A DNA stretch of 64,000 nucleotides from Pygmaiobacter massiliensis (GCF_900199435.1 NZ_OAML01000003.1:1009166-1073165); one strand, 5' to 3'. Counted from the first letter of the stretch, positions 15,802-25,117 are shown. Made by a program: numbers and translations. The notes: generated by a model from the letters alone, not told the origin.

Positions 15802-16683
15802 TTAACAAGGCAGCCCGGTGTTGTAACTTGCATTGCCCAAAACTTGGGCTAAGTCTTCGCGCGTTACCTCGCGCTTCCAATAGCCACAAAGTGCGCGCAA
15901 CTGCTCGCTGCCCTTGTGCTCCGCCTGCTCTACAATTGCAGCCATGCCGCCGATGTGCGATTCCCCGGTATACGGGTCGAGCCATGTGTCGGGCACATCC
16001 GGCTTCATTTTACAAGGCTGCATGTGGCTTAGTGCAAAACCGGGCTTATGCAACGCGGCATCTAGCAAACGGGCAATCAACTTTTTGAAGCCATAGCGAG
16101 AGCGGAAACTGCGATGTACCCAGTGGAACCAGCGGTAGCTGTCTGAAATTGCGAGAAAAGGAATATCCTCGCCAAATACTGCAAAAATTGCACGTTGCAG
16201 CAATGCCGTGGTTTCTCCCAATTCTGCGGGCGAAAGCACGGGGCAAGCTTCGCTGAGCGGAAGTACCGCGTGGCGATCTCCGGTGTCTTGGCGGTAAGTA
16301 ACACAGTCCAGTGCGGACTCGTAAAAGCAATGGCCATTCGGGATATGATAGATGCCGTCTTCACTTTCGCACAAAAATGCAACGTATGGGTGCGCCAAAC
16401 TGTCGAGCGTATTGTGCATAATAAACCCGGCTGCAAAGCTGCGCTGAATGTCTCCGCGTGCCAATGTTGCCAACGCCATTAAGAATGCACCGGCCCGCTC
16501 ACTGTGCAGCCGCTCTGCAAGCGCGTAAAGGTCGGGATCGCGGTGGCTCGATAAAATTTGATAGGAAAAGAGGGGGTCGGGACCATTTGCGCCCATCTCA
16601 TAGGCTGCTAAGCAGCGAAGCGAGCATCCGCTTTGCTGCAGGGCAGCTCTCGCAGTGCGGATATGTAAGTAGGCGTCTGGCAT
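15802..16683 (-). CDS. Zinc-dependent phospholipase C-like protein
   Basis: About 293 residues without a signal peptide. The pattern DAYLHIRTAR, AYEMGANGPDPLF, ERLHSERAGAFL, RSFAAGFIMHNTLDSLAHPYV carries the scattered His/Asp/Glu residues that bind zinc in the zn_dep_PLPC family. It is common in clostridial genomes as a cytoplasmic protein with unknown substrate; true alpha-toxin-type enzymes are secreted, so toxin function is unlikely. ATG 16683 has GAAAGGA upstream; a longer frame to 16740 lacks one. Confidence 0.72.
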   Translation of the reverse strand: MPDAYLHIRTARAALQQSGCSLRCLAAYEMGANGPDPLFSYQILSSHRDPDLYALAERLHSERAGAFLMALATLARGDIQRSFAAGFIMHNTLDSLAHPYVAFLCESEDGIYHIPNGHCFYESALDCVTYRQDTGDRHAVLPLSEACPVLSPAELGETTALLQRAIFAVFGEDIPFLAISDSYRWFHWVHRSFRSRYGFKKLIARLLDAALHKPGFALSHMQPCKMKPDVPDTWLDPYTGESHIGGMAAIVEQAEHKGSEQLRALCGYWKREVTREDLAQVLGNASYNTGLPC

Positions 16684-16789
16684 GGTTTCCAAGTCCTTTC
16701 TTTCAGGCGAGTGATAAAGGAACGTGCAGCAAAGCTGCATTTCCTTTATTTATTATACGCGAACCTGACAGGTAAGAAAAGCCTTAGAT

Positions 16790-18115
16790 TTACTCTTTGT
16801 TAAGATATTTGGGCAAAACGAAGAAATAAAGCCCTCCGCCGATGAAAAAGATGAGTAAAATACTTAAAACGCCCCAAGGTGCGGCGGCAGCATCAATCAG
16901 CTCTTCCGGCACGGTACCGTTGCGGCGGAATACATTTGCTGCCAGTGCAGAGAAAAAGGCAACGACCGCGGGGCCGATAATCGAAGAAAATTTACCAAAG
17001 ATATCATAAAATCCGAAGAACTCGCCGGTTCTGTTTTTGTCGGGAATCATTTTGCCAAACATACTGCGAGAAAGCGCTTGGATGCCGCCTTGGCTCGTGG
17101 AAACCAGAATTGCCAAAACCCAAAACTGCCAAACCGAGCGGACAAAAAAGCCAAATACGCAGATGAACATATAAATAATGATAGCACAGCCTACCATGCG
17201 GCGTGCACCAAAACGTTCTGCAAGGCGAATATAAAGCAGGCAAAAGGGGAGACCAAGCAGCTGAACCACCAGCATGGCCAGCATCATCATGGTGGAATCC
17301 AGCCCGAGGGTGTCGCCGTAAATGGTGGACATGTGGATAATGGTTCCCACGCCGTCTATGTAGAAGAAATAGGCAATCAAAAAAACGAGAATGTTTTTAT
17401 GCGCCGCAATCTCCTTTACCGTTTTACGAAGCCCGCGCAGTGCATCACGAATGGCACCGGGGCGGCGTTCTACATAGCTTTTTTGCTCTACATTTGCAAT
17501 TAGCGGCCAGCTGAAAGCAGCCCACCAGATTGCAGTAAAACCAAAAGCAAAAGAAAGACAGTATAGAATGTCAACCCCAATCAGGTTCAGTACCAAAAAG
17601 CCAAGCAGCGGGATGGTAGAACCGCCGATGTACCCAAGCCCGTAGCCCATTGTGGAAACGCGGTCCATGCGTTCTTCGGTGGTCACATCGGTCAGAAAGC
17701 TATCATAATAAAGGTTTGCCGCCGAGTATCCTACCTGACTGACGACATATAAAATAAGGATAACAAATCCAATGCGGGCGGCTTTTTGCGGGTCATCAAA
17801 AAAATTAGTAAGCGGCGTAAAAGCTAGGCCAACGCAGGCCAGCACCCCCATAGTAAGAAAGGCGATGAACAGCTTTTTGCGATAGCCACGGAAATCGCCA
17901 ATCGCGCCCAACAACGGCGCCAAAATTGCGCATATCAGCATTGCTGCACTCGTCACATACCCCCAGGTGCTCATGGCCGAGCTGGAATCCAGAGTATAAC
18001 TTGCAACGGTAGAGTAAAAAATCGGCAGCAGTGTTACGATGATAACGCTATGGGCACTGTTGGCCCAGTCGTACATCATCCAGCTTTTTTCTTCTCTGGT
18101 AAAATTCTTTAGCAT
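16790..18115 (-). CDS. MFS transporter, UMF1/Atg22-like family
   Basis: 441 residues and about twelve membrane helices. It begins with MMYDWANSAHSVIIVTLLPIFY, the typical UMF1 opening, has the first cytoplasmic loop GAIGDFRGYRKKL, and SQGGIQALSRSMFGKMIPDK in the C-terminal half. Substrate unknown; related fungal Atg22 exports amino acids from vacuoles. Stands alone between the phospholipase-like gene and an ABC ATPase gene on the same strand. The ribosome binding site (GAAAAGAG) is weak. Confidence 0.85.
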   Translation of the reverse strand: MLKNFTREEKSWMMYDWANSAHSVIIVTLLPIFYSTVASYTLDSSSAMSTWGYVTSAAMLICAILAPLLGAIGDFRGYRKKLFIAFLTMGVLACVGLAFTPLTNFFDDPQKAARIGFVILILYVVSQVGYSAANLYYDSFLTDVTTEERMDRVSTMGYGLGYIGGSTIPLLGFLVLNLIGVDILYCLSFAFGFTAIWWAAFSWPLIANVEQKSYVERRPGAIRDALRGLRKTVKEIAAHKNILVFLIAYFFYIDGVGTIIHMSTIYGDTLGLDSTMMMLAMLVVQLLGLPFCLLYIRLAERFGARRMVGCAIIIYMFICVFGFFVRSVWQFWVLAILVSTSQGGIQALSRSMFGKMIPDKNRTGEFFGFYDIFGKFSSIIGPAVVAFFSALAANVFRRNGTVPEELIDAAAAPWGVLSILLIFFIGGGLYFFVLPKYLNKE

Positions 18116-18234
18116 ATAGCAGCACTCTTTTCTGCCGCAAACGCAGCTTTCTTAATGCTTCTATTGTACAGCGCAGTGCAGGTAAACAGCAAGCAGCTTG
18201 CAAGAAATTTACATAGCATAAAAAAACTTCGGCG

Positions 18235-18912
18235 TTATGACAAGGCAATCAGCTCGCCTTTGCGCAAAGTGTACTGTCGTGGTGCCTGGGCCGCCAGTTT
18301 TCTGTCGTGAGTAATCATTACCACCGCGGTGCCCTGCCGCTGCAATTCGCCGATGGCACCCATAACGGCGTTGGCACTCTCGGCATCCAGGTTGCCGGTT
18401 GGCTCATCTGCAAGCAGCAGCTTTGGTTGGGTAGCCAGTGCCCGGGCAACGGCCACACGCTGTTGCTGCCCGCCAGACAGCTGGCCCGGCAGATGCTGCG
18501 CGCGATCAAGTAAATCTACGGCTTCGAGCGCGGCGAGCGCTGTGCGCCGCCGTGCAGCGGCGGACATGCCACGGTATTTCAGCGGCAGCTCAATATTCGC
18601 AATTGCCGACATAGACGGAATTAGATTATAACTTTGAAAAACAAACCCCAGAACCTGCCCGCGCATACGGCAAAGCAGCTGGTCGCTGGCCCCTTCAACC
18701 TCTTCACCGAAAATACGAAGGCTGCCCTCGTCAGCTGCATCCAAACAGCCCAATAAGGCAAGCAAGGTGCTTTTACCGCAGCCCGAGGGTCCGGTAATCG
18801 TAACGAAATCTCCCGGTGCCACGCGCAAATCTATTCCACGCAGCACCTCAAGCACGCCCTGCGCGCCCCTATAAGTTTTAGTCAGCCCCTCGGCTTCCAT
18901 CGCAAACTGCAA
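18235..18912 (-). CDS. ABC transporter ATP-binding protein, LolD/MacB (FtsE-like) family, no permease nearby
   Basis: 225 residues. Walker [11 protein letters not shown]-loop with [20 protein letters not shown], signature [15 protein letters not shown], Walker [12 protein letters not shown] and switch MITHD. This subfamily partners with FtsX/MacB permeases, but none lies within the window. The likely start is TTG 18912, which has the strong site TAGGAGGGG at about 7 bases; ATG 18900 is an alternative. Unusually, the site is the descending arm of a long hairpin followed by T7 (18908-18960), so expression may depend on readthrough or opening of that hairpin. Confidence 0.82.
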   Translation of the reverse strand: MQFAMEAEGLTKTYRGAQGVLEVLRGIDLRVAPGDFVTITGPSGCGKSTLLALLGCLDAADEGSLRIFGEEVEGASDQLLCRMRGQVLGFVFQSYNLIPSMSAIANIELPLKYRGMSAAARRRTALAALEAVDLLDRAQHLPGQLSGGQQQRVAVARALATQPKLLLADEPTGNLDAESANAVMGAIGELQRQGTAVVMITHDRKLAAQAPRQYTLRKGELIALS

Positions 18913-18960
18913 AAAAATCCCCTCCTAAGGTCACACCGTACAGTGTGCGCTTAGAAGGGG
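18908..18960 (-). terminator. Terminator-like hairpin that contains the ribosome binding site of the ABC gene
   Basis: On the minus strand CCCCT-t-CTAAG pairs with CTTAG-g-AGGGG, with an inner stem CACAC/GTGTG, then ATTTTTTT. It closes the ECF sigma operon by position. The same arm holds the AGGAGGGG site for the next gene, so it could act as terminator, attenuator or translational switch. Confidence 0.7.
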
Positions 18961-18991
18961 CATTTTATCATGCAAACCTTGGAATGAAATA

Positions 18992-19933
18992 TTAGGAAAC
19001 CTGTGAAGTGGGCTCACTTACTACAGAAGCGGAAGCCTCCTGCTGTGCCTGGGTGTAGCCTTCACTGTATCCGTTATCATAACCTGTCTGATAATCGGCA
19101 GTGTCTTCCTCTTCTGCATATTCCGAATAATGTTCGTTTACCATTTCAGCAAGCTCTGCCGGAGTTTTGTTGAGAGCAAAACGGCTTGAAATTTCCACAG
19201 ACATCTCGTGCTGTGCTGTTTCAGAAGAGTTATTCCAGCGAAAATTCATCCGGTCTACCGGATATCCACCATTCTGCAATGAAGCCAAAATACGGGCAAC
19301 GTCTGTAGCAAAAGCAATTTTATCTCCCTGCGCATAATTGCCGGCAAGCTTGAAGTCAAGAGAGCTGTAAGTGCTGTCAGGGTCGCTGCGCAGTGTTTCC
19401 AAAGAAGCATTTTTATCAAAATCCCAGCCTTGAAAGTAAACATAGCCGGTGCAATCAAAAACACTTTTTTCGTTTGCCAGCAGGGTGTAGCAATTATCGC
19501 CGAGCTCTCGGGTCAGGCGGCTTTCGGTGCGCTCACGCTCCGGGCCGTAATAAGTGAGCATTTTAGGTAACAGGGCCAAACCAAGACTGCTGACTACCAA
19601 GATGAAGCAGACAAACATCGAGAGCCAATCGTACTTGATTTTCTCATCTTTGCTGCGCAGGCTGAAAAAGAGCACCTCGCAGCCAAGCAGAACCAAAAGC
19701 AGCGGCGAAAGCCGGAAAGCGAGAGTCAGGTCAACGTTCGGGGCAAACATTGCAATTGCAATCAAAAGGCCGGTTGCAATCAGTGCAAGGCCCATGGTGC
19801 TGGTACCTACCCGACGCATTTTGCGCGGTGTGGGCGGGGGAAGAAAATCAGAAGGCGAAGAAACGGGGGGCGAAAAGTTTTCTTCGGGCATCGCTGCACC
19901 GTTTTCCGGCTGGATAGGGTCGAACTCATTCAT
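18992..19933 (-). CDS. Membrane protein of unknown function in the ECF sigma operon
   Basis: About 313 residues, not recognised. A Pro/Glu-rich cytosolic N-terminus is followed by three membrane helices (residues ~47-130) and a soluble C-terminal domain of about 160 residues, ending in a Tyr/Glu/Gln-rich stretch with repeats GYDNGYSEGY. ATG 19933 is chosen because AAAGGAG is well placed before it; it overlaps the upstream gene by 8 bases. Last gene of the operon sigma, anti-sigma, TM2-like, this gene; translational coupling supports joint function. Confidence 0.7.
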   Translation of the reverse strand: MNEFDPIQPENGAAMPEENFSPPVSSPSDFLPPPTPRKMRRVGTSTMGLALIATGLLIAIAMFAPNVDLTLAFRLSPLLLVLLGCEVLFFSLRSKDEKIKYDWLSMFVCFILVVSSLGLALLPKMLTYYGPERERTESRLTRELGDNCYTLLANEKSVFDCTGYVYFQGWDFDKNASLETLRSDPDSTYSSLDFKLAGNYAQGDKIAFATDVARILASLQNGGYPVDRMNFRWNNSSETAQHEMSVEISSRFALNKTPAELAEMVNEHYSEYAEEEDTADYQTGYDNGYSEGYTQAQQEASASVVSEPTSQVS

Positions 19934-20555
19934 TGGTTTTGTCTCCTTTGTATTCAATCACGTCATCAGATTCCGACGATTTGCCGCCTTTGACGAGCCG
20001 AATGCCCACCAAAATGATAAGGATAGCAACACAGAGGCTGGGCAGCTTATACATAAATCTCCAGACGAAGTAGAGGTCGTACGGCAGCGCATCCAACACC
20101 GAGCCAACAAGCGGCATCAGCACGGAGCCGTAGATGGCATAAGCGCCAATCACGATAAGACCAATGCCAATGAAAACGTGATATTTTTTTGCCAGGTCAG
20201 CTACGGTAGCGCGGCTGGTCTCAGCGGGCAGGTCAATCATAAATGCATCAGGATGCGATGCGAGGTATTCCGCACTTGCGTTGCGCAAGTTGAAAGCATC
20301 AAAAAAGGCGAAGAACCAGATGACCGGCAGAAAGATAGCGAAGATCCAAAGATCTAAAAAGCCGCCGATGCCGAAAATAAGAGAAAAAGCAAGCATCAAA
20401 GAAGCTCCGCGTTTGGTATAGCCAAGATACATCTGGCCGGCACCTGCGCAGCAGGCAAAGCAAAAAGTTAAAAACAGGCTTTTGCGGTGTAAGGGGCCAG
20501 GTCCGGGGCCGGGCACAGGGTATTGGTTTTGGCTCGGTGTTTGGTTTTGGAACAT
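19926..20555 (-). CDS. TM2-domain-like membrane protein in the ECF sigma operon
   Basis: 209 residues. The N-terminus is a Pro/Gly/Gln-rich cytosolic segment. From residue ~25 there is a helix with CCAGAGQMYLGYTKRG, close to the TM2 consensus (GxxGxHxFYLG), then helices with IFGIGGFLDLW and two more near the C-terminus. Function of TM2 proteins in bacteria is unsettled; they often accompany envelope or sigma-factor loci. GAAAGGAAGG precedes the ATG. Confidence 0.7.
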   Translation of the reverse strand: MFQNQTPSQNQYPVPGPGPGPLHRKSLFLTFCFACCAGAGQMYLGYTKRGASLMLAFSLIFGIGGFLDLWIFAIFLPVIWFFAFFDAFNLRNASAEYLASHPDAFMIDLPAETSRATVADLAKKYHVFIGIGLIVIGAYAIYGSVLMPLVGSVLDALPYDLYFVWRFMYKLPSLCVAILIILVGIRLVKGGKSSESDDVIEYKGDKTNE

Positions 20556-20637
20556 AATCAGAAACCTTCCTTTCAGGTGTACGCAATTTACTTTTTAGGT
20601 GCGCGCCTTAAGCAGCGCGAAAGAGTTTTTTATTGTA

Positions 20638-21165
20638 TTATCGTTTTTTGTCGTGAAGTGAGCGCATCAGCTCTTCAAACGCGCCGGAAATTTTCATTTC
20701 AAGAGTAGCTTCGGGGGTAGCCTCTTTTTCCTGCTCGCTTACCGCTTTGAGCGACTTGCGTAAAGCCACATCTTCTTTTTCGCGACGGTCTCGTATCTTT
20801 TCCATCTGCTCAGACTGGGTTACCGTGGGCAAAAAGCCGATAGCCTCTACCGGGATAACCCCGGTACCGGTGCCGGCAAGCCATAAGCCCATGGCAAGGC
20901 AGGCCGCTGCACCCACTTTTACGATGCGACGGAAAAGAATCGTGCGCGAGCGCTTTTCTATCCGGTGGGTGACAACGGGAGCAATCGGCACCGGCGGTTC
21001 AATTAAAATATCTTCCGTTAAAAGTGCAGCATATTTTTCACAGCAGAGATCACAAAACGCGAGGTGTTCCGAAAGTTCAAGGTTGCCTAAGGTATCGGCA
21101 TCGCCGGCAAGCAGCACGGCAAAGCCTTCATCAGAGATGTGTCCGTCCGGTTTAAACAGTTCCAC
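20638..21165 (-). CDS. Anti-sigma factor-like membrane protein (zinc-finger type)
   Basis: 175 residues. The N-terminal part has H(L)AFCDLCCEKY, an HxxxCxxC pattern at about residues 34-41 as in zinc-binding anti-sigma domains. One membrane helix lies near residues 82-102, and a charged helical region outside ends the protein. It overlaps the sigma gene by 14 bases, the classical pairing in which the anti-sigma holds the ECF sigma at the membrane. GTG start with AAGGAGGG. The exact anti-sigma family was not confirmed. Confidence 0.75.
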   Translation of the reverse strand: MELFKPDGHISDEGFAVLLAGDADTLGNLELSEHLAFCDLCCEKYAALLTEDILIEPPVPIAPVVTHRIEKRSRTILFRRIVKVGAAACLAMGLWLAGTGTGVIPVEAIGFLPTVTQSEQMEKIRDRREKEDVALRKSLKAVSEQEKEATPEATLEMKISGAFEELMRSLHDKKR

Positions 21166-21682
21166 GCGAGATCCCTCCTTCTATCAATTTTTTTTGCAAC
21201 ATTTGTTTGGCACGGTAAAGCTGGGTGTGTACGGTTTTGGGTGGTCGTTCCAGCAGCTGTGCAATTTCTTCTACAGATTTTTCTTCTAAAAAGTAGAAAA
21301 CCGCCACCTTTAAGTAAGGCTCTTTTAAGCTGCGCACGACGGAAGCAATTTGTGAAAGCTGATCTTTTTCAATCGTAATGTCCTCCGGCGGAGGGGTAGC
21401 ATATAAACTGTAATGTACATCTTCGTCGTCGTCCGTCAAATCCACCTTGCGGTTATATGCACTTTTCAGGTAATCTTTTGCCTTGTTGGTGGCAATGCGG
21501 CACAGCCATGGTTTTAAGTTGGCCTCGTCACAGCTTTCACGGTGGGTATAGGCCGAAAGAAATGCCTCCTGTGCAAGATCTTGCGCGGTGTGGGGGTTGC
21601 GGGTCAGCTGGAAACAGATGGTATACACCAGCTTTTCATATTGCTGAACAAGTTGTTCAAAATTTTGCTCGGTAACCGGCAC
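21152..21682 (-). CDS. RNA polymerase sigma factor, ECF (sigma-70) family
   Basis: 176 residues. Region 2 has LVYTICFQLTRNPHTAQDLAQEAFLSAY and region 4 has LSQIASVVRSL, FYFLEEKSVEEIAQLLERPPKTVHTQLYRAKQML. It lacks extra domains. The GTG at 21682 has AAAGGGG at about 8 bases. It heads a four-gene minus-strand operon with its anti-sigma and two membrane proteins, and probably controls its own promoter, but I could not identify a convincing ECF promoter in the AT-rich 21683-21787 segment. Confidence 0.9.
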   Translation of the reverse strand: MPVTEQNFEQLVQQYEKLVYTICFQLTRNPHTAQDLAQEAFLSAYTHRESCDEANLKPWLCRIATNKAKDYLKSAYNRKVDLTDDDEDVHYSLYATPPPEDITIEKDQLSQIASVVRSLKEPYLKVAVFYFLEEKSVEEIAQLLERPPKTVHTQLYRAKQMLQKKLIEGGISRGTV

Positions 21683-21793
21683 ACCTCACACCCCTTTCCT
21701 GTTTGCATTTCTTCGTCTGATTAAAAAACGAGCGAGAAAAAACAATTTCTTCAAAATTTTCAAAATTTTTTCAAATCTTTGCAGATAATAAAA

Positions 21794-21830
21794 CTGCGCG
21801 GCATGCAAAATGCAAATGCCACGCAGTGTG
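21794..21830 (-). terminator. Terminator of the small multidrug export gene
   Basis: On the minus strand CTGCGTGGCAT pairs with ATGCCGCGCAG (one G-U), followed by TTTTATTAT. It lies about 60 bases after the stop of the gene at 21888-22379. Confidence 0.75.
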
Positions 21831-21887
21831 CTGTTTTGAAAATTGCTGCTTGTTATACATTAAAAGAGAACGCAGCACAACTGTTGC

Positions 21888-22379
21888 TTAGCCCAGCAAC
21901 ATCCCCAGCCCGCCAAACACGCCAAGCGAAAGCGCGCCCATAATAAGGCCGGCGGTAAGTACGCCGCCGAGCACCGCCAAAACGCTGGGCCAGGTTTTCA
22001 TGTCCAACAAGGTTGCGGCAAGGCAGCCTGTCCATGCGCCGGTACCGGGCAGCGGAATGGCAACGAAAAGGAAGAGCGCAAAGTAAAGGCCCCGGCCTGC
22101 TTTTTCCTGCATTTTAGTGCCAGCTTTGACACCTTTATTATAAATCATACCAAAGAACTTGCCTACATAAGGTAGTTTGGTACACCAAATGAGTACCTTT
22201 TTGGCAAACAGAAGGATGATGGGAACCGGCAGCATATTACCAATGATGGCTGCAATATAAATTCCCAGCAAAGGCAGGTTGCCCATAGCAACGCCAACAG
22301 GGATTGCTCCGCGCAGTTCAATCAGCGGAACCATAGAAATAAAAAGAATCCAAAAATATTGTTCGATCAATGCAAGCAT
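21888..22379 (-). CDS. Small multidrug export family protein (COG2426, YqaA-like)
   Basis: 163 residues, four membrane helices. Hallmarks are WILFISMVPLIELRGAIPVG at the start, then GNMLPVPIILLFAKKVL and VAIPLPGTGAWTGCLAA, all typical of the Sm_multidrug_ex family (DedA-like fold with re-entrant PxPGT loop). The export role in the family name is weakly supported experimentally. Single gene, own terminator; GAGGT before ATG. Divergent from lemA across about 210 bases. Confidence 0.85.
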   Translation of the reverse strand: MLALIEQYFWILFISMVPLIELRGAIPVGVAMGNLPLLGIYIAAIIGNMLPVPIILLFAKKVLIWCTKLPYVGKFFGMIYNKGVKAGTKMQEKAGRGLYFALFLFVAIPLPGTGAWTGCLAATLLDMKTWPSVLAVLGGVLTAGLIMGALSLGVFGGLGMLLG

Positions 22380-22591
22380 AGTTTACCTCAAAAATTTGAT
22401 ATTTGGTTTTAACTTGTTGTAGTATACATGATTTTAGAAAGCCGTGCAAGAGCTCGCATGTTGTCGAAGCCTTGGCGCAAGCAAAAACACTATGTTTTTT
22501 TGGAACAACGTGATATACTGTTGTTACTTTATTTTGGTAAAAGCGGGTGCGCAGGCAGCCGCTGTAAGTATTGGAAAGGCGGTTTTTTATT

Positions 22592-23143
22592 ATGCTTTTA
22601 TGGATTGCACTTGCGGTTGTTGTTATTGTGGTGCTGTGGGGCTTTAGCGCCTATAATGGTCTGGTACGGGGACGCATCAGCACAGAGGAAGCTTTTTCCA
22701 CCATGGATGTTTACCTCAAAAAACGTTTTGATTTGATTCCGAACTTGGTTGAAACGGTAAAAGGTTACGCCAAACACGAAAGCGAAACACTGGAAAAAGT
22801 AATTGCCGCGCGCAACGCGGTTGCTGCTGCCCCCAGCGACGCAGCCCGTGTGGAGGGCGAAAACATGATTTCTGGTGCTCTGCGCCAGCTGTTTGCTTTG
22901 ACGGAAAGTTACCCTGACCTTAAAGCAAACACCAATTTTCAGCAGTTGCAGGACCAGTTGAAAAAGGTAGAGGACGATATTGCAAATTCTCGTAAATATT
23001 ACAATGCTGTTGTGCGTGAATACAACGTCAAGGTACAGAGTATTCCCACCAACATTGTGGCAAACATCGGCGGCTTTAAAACCAAACCTCTTTACGAAGT
23101 GGAAGATGCCGCGCAGCGTAACAATGTGCAGGTGAAATTTTAA
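22592..23143 (+). CDS. lemA: LemA family protein
   Basis: 183 residues. One N-terminal membrane helix (MLLWIALAVVVIVVLWGF), then YNGLVRGRISTEEAFSTMDVYLKKRFDLIPNLVETVKGYA, the LemA core, and YNAVVREYNVKVQSIPTNIV near the end, all coiled helical. Start at ATG 22592, preceded by AAGGCGG. The stop overlaps the start of the next gene (TAATG), so LemA and the DUF2207 protein are translationally coupled, a pairing found across bacteria. Molecular function remains unknown. Confidence 0.93.
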   Translation: MLLWIALAVVVIVVLWGFSAYNGLVRGRISTEEAFSTMDVYLKKRFDLIPNLVETVKGYAKHESETLEKVIAARNAVAAAPSDAARVEGENMISGALRQLFALTESYPDLKANTNFQQLQDQLKKVEDDIANSRKYYNAVVREYNVKVQSIPTNIVANIGGFKTKPLYEVEDAAQRNNVQVKF

Positions 23144-25041
23144 TGAAAAAAGCATTGCGGCTTTTTGGTCTGGTATTGGTGCTGGTAGTTCTGCTTGCTC
23201 TGCCTGCTACCGCACTGGACGAAACAGACACGGGCTATACGATTGAAGATTATCGCATTGAAGCGGTGCTGCGCGAAGATGCTACCGTAGACGTGACCGA
23301 AACGATTAAGGTGAATTTTACCGAATCGTCACGCGGCATTTTTCGGGCATTCCCTTCCACTGTGCGGGTACTGAAAGAAACCGGCGGCAAAAGCAAGACG
23401 ATGCGCTATGTCCCGAAACTGCGGGACATTTCGGCAAGCGAGGCGTTTGCAGAGTACTCTGAGGACGGGATTGATTATATTCGGCTCGGCAGCGAAGATG
23501 TCTGGCTGAGCGGAGAGCACGAATACCGTATTCATTATGTGTACGATATGGGTGACGACCGCGTGCCGGAGTACGATGAGCTTTATTGGTCACCGGCAGG
23601 GTCTGATTGGAACACCACCATCAAAGCACTCAATTTTTCGCTCACACTACCGAAATCCGCCGCGCTTGACGGGCTCGAGGTTTACTCTGGCGGGTACGGT
23701 ACCACGTCGAATCTGCTTGCCAGTGTGCGAGGAGAAGGACTGACCATTACCGGCAGCGCAATCCGTGCGCTGGCCCCGGGCGAAGGCATTACCCTGAGAC
23801 TTCGCTTGCCGGAAGGATACTTTTCTGAAGTGCAGGGCTTTAACGGTATGCCAGCTCTGGCAATGATGGTGGCGGGGGCAGCACTTGCTGCGCTGATTGT
23901 GTTCAAACGCCTTTCTGTAAAAAAACAGCAGGTGGTCGACACGGTCGAGTTTTACCCGCCGGAGGGCATCACCAGTGCTGATGCAGGCATTATTGTGGAC
24001 GGCGTGGCAAACGACAAAGATTTGCTTTCGCTGATTATCTGGTTTGCCGACCAAGGTTATTTGACTATCACCGGCAAAGAGGAAACGCTGAAACTCACGA
24101 AAATAAAAGAGCCTTCGGCAAATTGGTCGGTGGCAGTGCGTGCGCTGTGGAACGGTCTTTTTGTCGATAAAAAACAGACGGTAACGCTGAGTGAGCTGGA
24201 GGGTGCTTTTTACGAAACACTTAACGCGGCCAAAGCGGCGCTCACCAACCACTACAATACCAAAGAAAATCGTCTGACAAAACCAGGCGCAACGGCCACG
24301 GGGCTGATTTGTTCCATCGGCGTTAGCGTGTTGGGCTTTATTGGCATCTTACTTTGCGGTGTTGACATAGAGCCGGGCTTGTTGTTTATCGCTTTGATTG
24401 CTCTGTTTGCCGCATTGGCAGCGGGCATTACCGGTGTTGCAACCGCACAGGCAAGTCGTTTTTGGTCCAATGGCACCCGTTTTGGGATGCGGCTACTGTT
24501 TGGTGGATTATATCTTACTATCCTTCTTTGCGGTTTTGGTGCATCGGCTATCTCTCTTGCACCGAAGTTTATTCCTCTGGTACTCGCTGTGGCAATGGCA
24601 GCAGCCGCATGGGCGGCAACAGGGATGCAGCAGCTTACAGAAAAAGGCGCCGAGCTGACGGGCAAATTGCTCGGCTTGCGCAGTTTTATTGAAAAAGCGG
24701 AGCTGGACCGACTGAAGCTGCTGGTAGAGGAAAGCCCAGAGTATTTTTACCACGTGTTGCCATACGCCTATGTGTTCGGCCTTTCTGATGCATGGGCGAG
24801 CCAGTTTGAGAGTCTCGCGATTCCGGCACCGCAGTGGTATTCCAGCAGCAATGGAGATTTGTTTACCGCTATTTGGCTGACCCGCAGCTTGAATCGCAGC
24901 TTTAGCCAGGTGCAGACCAATGTGATGAATGCCGCGATGAAAAACTCGATGAATTCGGGTGGCGGCGGTGGCGTCAGCTTTGGCGGCGGCGGAGGTTTCT
25001 CCGGCGGTGGCTTTGGCGGCGGTGGCGGCGGCAGGTGGTAA
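23143..25041 (+). CDS. DUF2207-family membrane protein (YciQ-like)
   Basis: 632 residues. Signal peptide (cleavage near PATALDE), an extracytoplasmic DUF2207 beta domain (residues ~30-225, VTETIKVNFTESSRGIFRAFP), a membrane helix near 235-255, a cytosolic stretch with LLSLIIWFADQGYLTI, four more helices at ~375-510, and a low-complexity tail rich in Gly with FGGGGGFSGGGFGG ending in RW. The glycine tail is characteristic of this family. Coupled to lemA by a TAATG overlap; the two proteins probably work in one complex of unknown role. Confidence 0.88.
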   Translation: MKKALRLFGLVLVLVVLLALPATALDETDTGYTIEDYRIEAVLREDATVDVTETIKVNFTESSRGIFRAFPSTVRVLKETGGKSKTMRYVPKLRDISASEAFAEYSEDGIDYIRLGSEDVWLSGEHEYRIHYVYDMGDDRVPEYDELYWSPAGSDWNTTIKALNFSLTLPKSAALDGLEVYSGGYGTTSNLLASVRGEGLTITGSAIRALAPGEGITLRLRLPEGYFSEVQGFNGMPALAMMVAGAALAALIVFKRLSVKKQQVVDTVEFYPPEGITSADAGIIVDGVANDKDLLSLIIWFADQGYLTITGKEETLKLTKIKEPSANWSVAVRALWNGLFVDKKQTVTLSELEGAFYETLNAAKAALTNHYNTKENRLTKPGATATGLICSIGVSVLGFIGILLCGVDIEPGLLFIALIALFAALAAGITGVATAQASRFWSNGTRFGMRLLFGGLYLTILLCGFGASAISLAPKFIPLVLAVAMAAAAWAATGMQQLTEKGAELTGKLLGLRSFIEKAELDRLKLLVEESPEYFYHVLPYAYVFGLSDAWASQFESLAIPAPQWYSSSNGDLFTAIWLTRSLNRSFSQVQTNVMNAAMKNSMNSGGGGGVSFGGGGGFSGGGFGGGGGGRW

Positions 25042-25076
25042 CCTGCTACGAGCCTTTGCATATGTGTAATTTATTT

Positions 25077-25117
25077 AAGAAATACGGGGCGGGCGAGAAG
25101 CGCGTCCCGTATTTCTT
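25077..25117 (+). terminator. Terminator-like hairpin after the DUF2207 gene
   Basis: AAGAAATACGGG and CCCGTATTTCTT are a perfect 12-bp arm pair. The T tract is short (TTTCTT), so termination may be partial. Confidence 0.65.

Noticed and set aside
15802-16683. Secreted alpha-toxin-type phospholipase
   Set aside because: The protein lacks a signal peptide and a C-terminal membrane-binding domain.
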